Assembly: GCA_015499985.1 (NCBI GenBank)
Contig: JAAAUF010000320.1
Coordinates: forward strand, 1 to 39,898
DNA length: 39,898 bases
Source of the DNA: Haplosporangium gracile
Lineage: Eukaryota; Mortierellomycota; Mortierellomycetes; Mortierellales; Mortierellaceae
Direction of reading: 5' to 3'
The notes beneath the pieces are model-generated. The model did no database searches and was not told the DNA's origin. It worked only from the letters and a program-made list of their open reading frames with translations. This document shows, piece after piece, positions 32,755 through 39,898 of this stretch (position 1 is its first letter; each line of letters begins with the position of its first letter). A program made the position numbers and the translations under genes.

Positions 32755-32864
32755 CTTCTTTCCTCCTTCTCTTTCCCATTGCCTGCTCTGCTACTGTCTC
32801 CATAACTGTCCATCATCCAACAACGCCCTCCTCCATCCCTTATAAGAAGGCAAGGACGAACCGA

Positions 32865-35800
32865 CTATCGTCTCACTCGATGCAGTCCTTCCATCTCAAG
32901 GTCTGGTCTATTGGATTGAAGAAGGTCGTGATGGCCGCCGCCGATCGAAGCTCCACACTCAGGACAGTGCGCTTGCTCCATGGCCATACCGCATTCTCCG
33001 ATGACGTACTGTAGTTTGTTAAGTAGATGAAGTAAATCAATGTTAGCAGATGGCTGTCTTGTAAAGCGAGGAGCTATATCGCTGTCAGGTATTTTCATTC
33101 TTTATCAGCTGCAACTTACAGAATGGCCATTGGGGCACTGGTACCAATGTCCGGAACCGTTCATGTGCTCGCTGACCGCACGGAAAATCTCCATCTTTTC
33201 CTCCTTGGAAATAGTTCCTACACCCCTGGCAACCATGCAAGCTTTGTCCAAGCGCTCCTTCAAGACCTTGCCCTTCTCCTCGCACTCCGCAAGGATATCA
33301 GAAGGAGAGTTGGAAATCTCTGCCATTTGCTCGGCAAACAACACCTCCAGTTCCCTCACAGTCCGGAGCCGGGCTGCTTGGCCAACAGGGTCCCGTGGAA
33401 GCGTCTTGCGGCCGATTAACTGCACGCAGTGGTAGAGTAGTGTCATACGGGTGAGTCTGGCATAAGCGACATGTCGAGAAAAGATGCCCTTGATAGCAGC
33501 GTCCTCTGTCAGGTTGGCATGTTCCAGGGTACACTGGATCAAATCCTCAACGAACCAAAACCAGCCTGATGACGGTCCTGCTTTATCCAATGCTGCCAGT
33601 GCTTGAGCCAAAACCAACAGCAAGATGTTTGTTCGTTCTTGTAAGGACTCCACAAACGAAGATCCGCCATTGCCGTCCGCCTGGAGACCGCACTCGAGGA
33701 TGCAGGCCTGGATAATCTCATCGGTCGTAGGTCTATCCGCATCGCCACCTTCAGCGTCAAGAAGAGCGTTTTCCTGCGTCTTGATGCGGTAGAGATGCGA
33801 GACGGCCGCCTCAAAAAGCTTCTTGTTTGGTGAGTTACTAGCCTTCCGGTAGATACCCGTGTAGGTTTTAAACATCTTGCTCAAGGGCCCCACCAACTTC
33901 TCCCACGCCTTCTCCTGCTCCTTGGGTAATCCATAAACGGCGATCCGCTCATAATTGCTGCCAGGGAAAAACTCTGCCGTGTTTGACGGTCTCCCCAATG
34001 TCCTGACATCCCTAGCGGGCGGTTCCTCCTTCGGTTCGGCCTTGAACTTTTCCATCGCCTTCATAAACTCATCATGAGCTTGTACGACGCGGATCCTAGC
34101 CACCTCAGTGTCGTCCTGCGCTTGCTGGATGTCGGCAGCCTGGGCTTGAATGTGCTTCTTGTTTCGCATCGACAGCTGACTGTACTTAACGCGACGACCG
34201 TACCGCAACAACTCCAAGATGGGCTTGCGGCACATTGGGCAGCCAACTTGAGAGACCTGCCCCCTGGGCAAACTCACTTTATCGACAAAAGTGGACGCTC
34301 CAGTGACACGATCGACTCGCTCCTCGTAATACTGATTCACCTCCATCATTCCATCAAAGCTTGTCATGGTCAAGGCATGCCCACAAGAAGGAACCAAGAG
34401 AGGATCTTCGTTGACATCCACCTCGCCGAGTGTCTGCTGCATGATCAAGTCGACAAGCATGTTCATAGCCTCTGGATCCTTGCACTCGACACAGTACTTG
34501 ACACCGGGGCAGACCTCGCCGCACAAGGATGGACACTGATGACCGCAAGGCAGGTTCTTGTCACAGCGCATGCTGCAAGGAAGACGGTCGCAGGGAGCCC
34601 CGCATGGCATATTGCACTGGCCTTGATGAGGACACTCCCAGATACAGCGCTCGCTGCAGGCAGCACACGGGACATCGCACTTGCGGTGGCACTTGGAATG
34701 TGTACACATCACCGCGCAATCTTGTTTGCAGGGAGGGCAGTCCTCCTTGCCGTGACACCAGCTTTTGCAGCCATGACCGCAGAACTGGGAGCGACCGCAC
34801 TCGACCATACATTTACCATGGGTCGTTCGTTCGATCTCTTTGGCTGGGAGTGGGGCTCCGATCTTTTTGGCCTCGGGGGACGATAACTCCTGGCATTCGT
34901 GGCAGAAACGGAGACATGCATGACCACACTCGAGATCCTTTCCGCACTTCACGTTGCACTTCGCCTGCGAGAGGTCCTTCCTGCACTCCATCACCTGCTC
35001 GTGCTCACAGTGCGGAAGCTTGCGGAGAACCTTGACAACACATGTCACCTTAGAAGGATCCCGTTTCTGCCAGCATCGAGGCTCCTCTAAAATGTGGCCA
35101 CATGGTAACGCCATCGGTGAGACAACCTCCATGCAGAGCCCACACTTGTCTCCACAGTGCTTGGGGCACGCGTGTCGACATCCGGGCTGAAGTCGAGGGC
35201 ACGGCTCAAAGCACTTGACCAGCACATGGGCTTCGTCGTCAGGGTGGCCTATAGTTGTTCAAAAAAAAACAGTGCGAACAATAGTCAGCAACTTTTATCC
35301 TTGAAAGAATTAAGCAGAATTCACATCAATAAAATTGCATATAGTGAACGTCACTTACAAGCCAGAGGACAGACATGTCCACAAGGCATGTTACGGCCAC
35401 ATGAAATGGTACAACCACCATTTGGAGCCGCAATCTTAAGCTTCTCTGGAGTATCGACATAACGAAAAGTGTCTGGGTGGTTTTTGCAGACGATCGGAAA
35501 TCCATCTCCAATGCGATCGTGTTCTTCGAGCTCGTCCATCACCTTGGGCCAAATTCCGTGCTTGCTCTGGTTCATGAGACTGGCCTTTCCAATCAGGTAC
35601 ATGCCATGCTGAGCTCGGGACAACAAGACGTTGGTGCGATTGGAAGACTTAAGGAAGCCGATCGATCCCGACGAGTTGGCATCCTTAGTCCTTACATCAC
35701 TACGGACCAGAGAAATGATGATCACCTTTGCAGCAAAATGGATATGAATGTACGCAAATAAAGAGTTAGTTAGTTATTCTCGGACGACTTCCTTGCGCTT

Positions 35801-38800
35801 CTGAAAGATAGCAAAGCAAGAAAAAATAGCAATGACCGGTTTTCACCCTTACCTTGGCTTCTTCGCCCTGGTAATTGTCGATGGTACGCAGGGTGAGATG
35901 GTTCTGGAGACTGACATTCTTGACACTAACCAAAGGGGGAGCAGCTTGAGTCACTCCGCTGTCGATCCCCTCTTCCGCCTCATTCTCCTCTAACTGCTCC
36001 ATATCACGATCGTCAATCACCAGCATAAAGCTCTTGCGGAGGTGATCTCTCAGTTTGGAAAGCTGACCAAGGTAAGGAGTCAAGACCGCAATATCACCAG
36101 GCTGGTCGTATCCATTCTTGATTAGGTAATGAGCCAAGGCTTCGACCATCTTGACCTCAAAGGTGTTTGCGAACGACTGCATGCCATACTGATCCTTGGC
36201 ATCCTCTGGATGGGCGTGATCCATAAAATACAGATTCGCGCCCATACCAGCAACATCAGGATAGGTCAGCACCCTTTCGCCGTCCTCCAGGTCGGGATAG
36301 AGAGTGTTCCTGATCAGGCTGGAGATCTCGGGTCGCATTCGTCGCTGAATGGTGAGGTGGGACATTGGCAACGGGTTAGTACTGGAGGTAACGAGACGTT
36401 CGAAAAGAGACCGATCTAGGTTGTGCTGCTTGCCGCTGAGCGAGTCCGATGAGAGGCTGTAGGTCTCGATCTGGGGCCGCAGCTGAAGGTGATCGCCAAT
36501 GAGGATAAGGTGCTGGGTCGATGCAGAAAGAGCAGCCAGGATGTGTGCCTCAAGGACCTCACCGGCCTCCTCGCAGATGATGATCTTGGGAGCGACCGCA
36601 CTGATCAAGGTCTGATGCTTGGCAGCACCGTTGGTGGTCATGCCGATAACTGCGGCCTGGGTGAGAATACCGCGTCGGATCTCGTCGTATGCATTGTTCT
36701 TCTTGATAGAGATCTCATCCACTTGCCGAAGAAGCTGCTTCATCTGATCCATCATCATCTCCAAGACCTCAGGTTTCCAGGCTTCAATGAGTCGTCGTCT
36801 TTCCGTCGAAGACATGCTCCAGACATCACCGGTGAGGAGCAGTGGAAGTGCTCGGGTGGTCTTGGGAACGAACACTCGAGGGAATGAGATCTCTACCCCA
36901 GCCTCGCCGTCCCTGAGAACGTCATATCTGTTCTTGTTTCGCTTCTTCTTGTTCTTCTGACGCGCTTCCTCTTGCGCTTGCTCCTGACGCTTGTTCCACT
37001 CGTCCTTCTCCTTGAGGTCCGTAGAGGTAGCCCACCGCATGTAAGGGGACTGATCTCGATTGCGACGCACTCTGGTAAAGCCCTTGGCAGCCTCCTCCTC
37101 GAGCTCGGCCTCCTCGGGATCGTGCATTAACTGCTGCCACTGAATTGTATGGTACATCATCAGGTATGGATTAACATACTCCCAGTTCAGGTTCTCATCC
37201 TTGAGTGCCTCCTCGAGCTCGCCAATCTTCTTGGAGACCCCGTCCCACTGTTCGTGTGCCTCTCGAAGCGATCTGTAGACATCGTATGGCCTTTCTCGCG
37301 CTTGCATAAGGCTTGTGAGGTTGTAATCCTCCAAACGATCGGACTTGGAACGGGCTCCGACACGGACAATGCTGGTAACTCCTTGGTCGAGAAGGTGCTC
37401 AAGGAACTGATCGAGCGCATGGTTGGTATAGCAAATGCACAGGATCGGGCCACAGTTCATGACAGACTTGTTGTGAAGAAGAACGCGCATGAGGTCAACT
37501 CCAATTTTGGTCTTTCCCGTACCAGGAGGTCTAACGAACAATGAGTGCGGCCGATGATGAGAATGTTACTCTTGAAACCACATGAAAAAATAATGAAGTA
37601 GTATGTGGTATGTATAGTGAAATCAACCTACCCTTTGATGAGGGCAATCTCTCTGGAGAGTGTCTCGACCAAGGCTGAGGCTTGAGTATCGTCGAGTGTG
37701 CTATGAGCTCGAAGCATATTGATCGCCTTTTCGACGGATTGGCTGTTGTCAACTTCCAGTTGGCAGGGTTGGTTGTTCTTGAGAAGGATCGACAGATCGA
37801 AGCGGAACTCGGGCGCACGCGTGTAAAGCGGAGAATCAATGGTGCCCTTTTGCGCAGCGAACTGAAGCATTTCTTCTGAGGTTGGCGCCAGGTATTTGCC
37901 AAAGGGCATGGTGGCTGGAACACAGATCTGAAGGGCCTTGAGAATAGGTCGGTAGGACTCGAAGAATGATCCTGTAGACTCTACAAGGAACCACTGCTCG
38001 GCAGCCGAGTTTTGGCGAGTCGAGTCCAGCATCAACAGATACGACAATGGGTCGGAGAGGGAGATATGAATCTGTGCCACTTTGGGATCCTTTGCTAGGA
38101 CATCGACGTCTCGCTGCGTAATAACGCCAAGAATCATCCGAAAGTTCTGAGTACCGGAACGAGGGTCGGTATGGTGGCCAGCAGAGTTCGAAGGCGCACG
38201 ACTGGCAATGCATACCAGGGCTCCTTGCATCAGTCGCCGACGGGATCGTTCCCAAAACTCCTTGCGGCGCTTGGTCGGCTCGTCCACAATCTGAGGGGGT
38301 TGGGAAAACGACATCAGAATGGAACCGGCGAGCTGCTTGGTGTTGTTCATGCCCTCAAACTGGACGTTTCCGTAGACGTTTAGGCTGACAGAGTCGTTAA
38401 GTTGCTTGCGGAGCTCCTTCTGTTTCAGCAGGGTGGTGTCGCTGTTCTTGTCGGTCCTCTCGAGAAGAGATATAAAGGAGCCGACACCCTTACGGAGAGA
38501 GTCCATCATGTCCTCGCGGTACAGCCGAAAGTGGATGTCGACCTGACGGCGCCAACCAGCTGGCAGGAAATGAGGAGCCTCTGTAATATCGTTCGAAGGA
38601 AGGAAGGGGCGGCGCTTGGAGACGATTTCCTTTTGGGTGGGAAGTATAGAGATCTCCGCTATGTCAAGGCAGTCATTGTCGTGGCGAGGGCCTTCCTCGG
38701 ACAGTTCCCCAGGAGGATCGTAGTGATGGTGAAGCTGCACCAAGTTCACGCGGTTGCCTCCTGACAAAGCAACATGGGCGGCCATACGAGTAGGCTCAAC

Positions 38801-39751
38801 AGGGTGGATGACGGTGTCTTGGGCATCGTTGACGACTTGTTGCAGTCTGTCCATCTCTCGTGTGAGGTTGGTATTTTCAAAAGCGTCCTGGCTGTTCTTG
38901 GATGGGAGGGTGGTGCATCGGAGGACGAGCCCGTGGAGGTCCTGGACCATGTCAGCCATCTCGATCTGGGCATCTCGTTTGCGCTTGACCAGCTGATAGA
39001 CAAGGCGGACAATCGCGATCAAGGCGCGTTGAAGAGACGACACTCTGCAGACAGCTGGATCCTGGAGAACAAAATGTGCGGACCTGCTGTTGTCGTCCAA
39101 GGAGCCTCGGTCCAGGAGTCTGTCCATGCAGCGCAGGATACCACCCTCGAGGAACTGTTGGCGGTGAAAGTAGACGGTCGAGTAGATGATGCCCGACTCG
39201 CTCGTCATCGTTGTCTGGCAGACCTTTTGCCTCGTCAATACGCCAATCAGCGGCAAGATAACATATTGAAAGGACATCACTGATCGCTCATCTCCAGCAT
39301 CAATCGACATCGGCTTCAGCATAATCTCCTTCAGCCTGTTTAGTCCTGTGTCGGAGGCTAGGTCTCGCAAAACACCCGAAGTATCGGCGCCGTGATGGTT
39401 GGAGAGGTTAAGCAAACAAGAGTTCACAAAAAGACGGATCTGGCGTTGAGTCCATTCCTCCATCTTTGGCTTCTGGAGGATGAAACTGGCGATGTGGATC
39501 GGCACGCCCTCTGGGTTGGCGACAATGATGTCGTCAGTACCCTCGCTCGAGATCTGAAGAGTCTGGGGTCGGGCTGACGATACTGCTGCCTTGTCCTCGT
39601 CGGTGAGACCTCGACCACGACCTCCACGGCCCCCACGCCCTCCTTGGCCTCCGCGACCACCACGATCGCCTCCAAAACCGCCTCGATTGCCACGACTCCT
39701 CCCTACGCCTCCACCACCACTACCACCACCACGGGTTGATGCTGTCGTCAT
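32865..39751 (-). CDS. ZNFX1: ZNFX1-like NFX1-type zinc-finger SF1 RNA helicase
   Basis: Exons 39751-37632, 37530-35853, 35725-35359, 35248-33120 and 33008-32865 join in frame to 2145 aa. Order: Gly/Arg RGG-rich tail (about 5-50); helical region of ZNFX1 type with the HR(Q/E)QFLEGG-like FHRQQFLEGGILRCMD; a UPF1-like SF1 helicase core with Walker A GPPGTGKT (707-714), Walker B variant ICEEAGE (about 1025), GDHLQLRP (about 1049), TIDNYQGEEA and VLLSRAQHGMYLIG; a series of NFX1-type Cys/His fingers (about 1374-1650, for example CGRNMPCGHVC); CPMCRKPI (about 1727); a helical stretch; and a C-terminal RZ-type finger (WYQCPNGHS, then IGECG and CPECGASIGG). Relatives act in RNA silencing and heterochromatin (S. 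pombe Hrr1, C. elegans ZNFX-1) and RNA sensing (human ZNFX1). The first ATG (39751) is taken; the upstream open frame has only TTG. It is complete and slightly longer than human ZNFX1 (1918 aa). Confidence 0.93.
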
Positions 39752-39856
39752 ATCTATGGATCCAAACAACAAGCAAAAGAAAATCAGATGGTGGCATTTT
39801 GTCTGGTCAGGTCCTGGTAGTTTTGCGGATAAAACAATAACAACAACAACAACAAT

Positions 39857-39897
<41 letters not shown>

Positions 39898-39898
39898 C
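39752..39898. promoter_or_regulatory. Upstream region of the ZNFX1-like gene, running off the window
   Basis: The first 85 bp upstream of the ATG are unremarkable except for an acceptor-like CCATAG just before the start (a possible leader intron). Beyond that lies a pure AAC repeat to the window edge. The CT-rich leader seen at other genes is absent. Confidence 0.4.
39834..39898. repeat. (AAC)n microsatellite, truncated by the window end
   Basis: About 20 AAC/ACA units, with two AAT interruptions near the start (aataac), continue to the last base. On the sense strand of the ZNFX1-like gene they read (GTT)n. Confidence 0.95.

Larger units (their letters stand above)
30748..32864. other. Gene-poor region between the acidic protein gene and the ZNFX1-like gene
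   Basis: 30748-31350 is the promoter and leader of the - strand gene at 29233 (TATA box at about 31320-31329, E-boxes at 31195-31200 and 31344-31349). 32748-32864 is the 3' UTR of the ZNFX1-like gene. In between are only short overlapping ORFs: one on the + strand (31547-31903) and two on the - strand (within 31807-32170). I could not match them to a family or link them by splicing. They may be chance ORFs or a decayed insertion. No tRNA-like B box or terminal inverted repeat was found by eye. Confidence 0.45.

Noticed and set aside
39752..39772. Seven-residue extension of the ZNFX1-like protein
   Set aside because: It begins at a TTG. The first ATG is at 39751.
1..39898. tRNA, rRNA, CRISPR array or transposon with terminal repeats
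   Set aside because: None was seen by eye on either strand. Direct repeats present are simple microsatellites without unique spacers.

Overview
The window is nuclear DNA of a filamentous fungus, most likely an early-diverging one of the Mortierellomycota type. The grounds are many short GT-AG introns, F-box/LRR genes of the kind expanded there, long CAA-coded polyglutamine tracts, and CT-rich leaders. No rRNA or ITS marker is present, so the placement is inference. I see ten protein-coding genes and no tRNA, rRNA, CRISPR array or intact transposon. All exon joins were read by eye from splice signals and reading-frame continuity.

Layout. 1-2329: pyrimidine-rich, microsatellite-laden upstream region. 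2330-4719 (+): YCK-type casein kinase I, 7 exons. 5383-6575 (-): NudC, 5 exons, convergent with the kinase and divergent from the next gene. 6983-10870 (+): an INCENP/Sli15 homologue, identified from its C-terminal IN-box; the rest is low-complexity and disordered. 11851-17333 (+): full-size PDR/ABCG transporter, 8 exons. 17577-20076 (-): unrecognised disordered protein. 20310-24423 (-): TTI1, a HEAT-repeat subunit of the TTT complex. 24850-26586 (+) and 26711-28699 (-): two convergent F-box/LRR-like genes. 29233-30747 (-): unrecognised acidic protein with an RVRF motif and three degenerate repeats. 30748-32864: gene-poor. 32865-39751 (-): a 2145-residue ZNFX1-type NFX1 zinc-finger SF1 helicase, 5 exons, preceded by an AAC-repeat tract that runs off the window.

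How the genes relate. They are mostly single housekeeping genes rather than a cluster: plasma-membrane kinase signalling, nuclear migration and mitosis (NudC, INCENP), PIKK maturation (TTI1), ubiquitin-ligase substrate adaptors, drug efflux, and RNA surveillance or RNAi (ZNFX1). NudC and INCENP share a 407-bp divergent promoter, and TTI1 shares a 426-bp one with an F-box gene. The two F-box genes appear to have overlapping 3' ends.

I found no self-evident new multigene system. The most promising leads are the INCENP-like protein with a long Q/E repeat, the RGG-tailed ZNFX1 homologue, the convergent F-box pair with different low-complexity inserts at the same place, and the two unrecognised disordered proteins.
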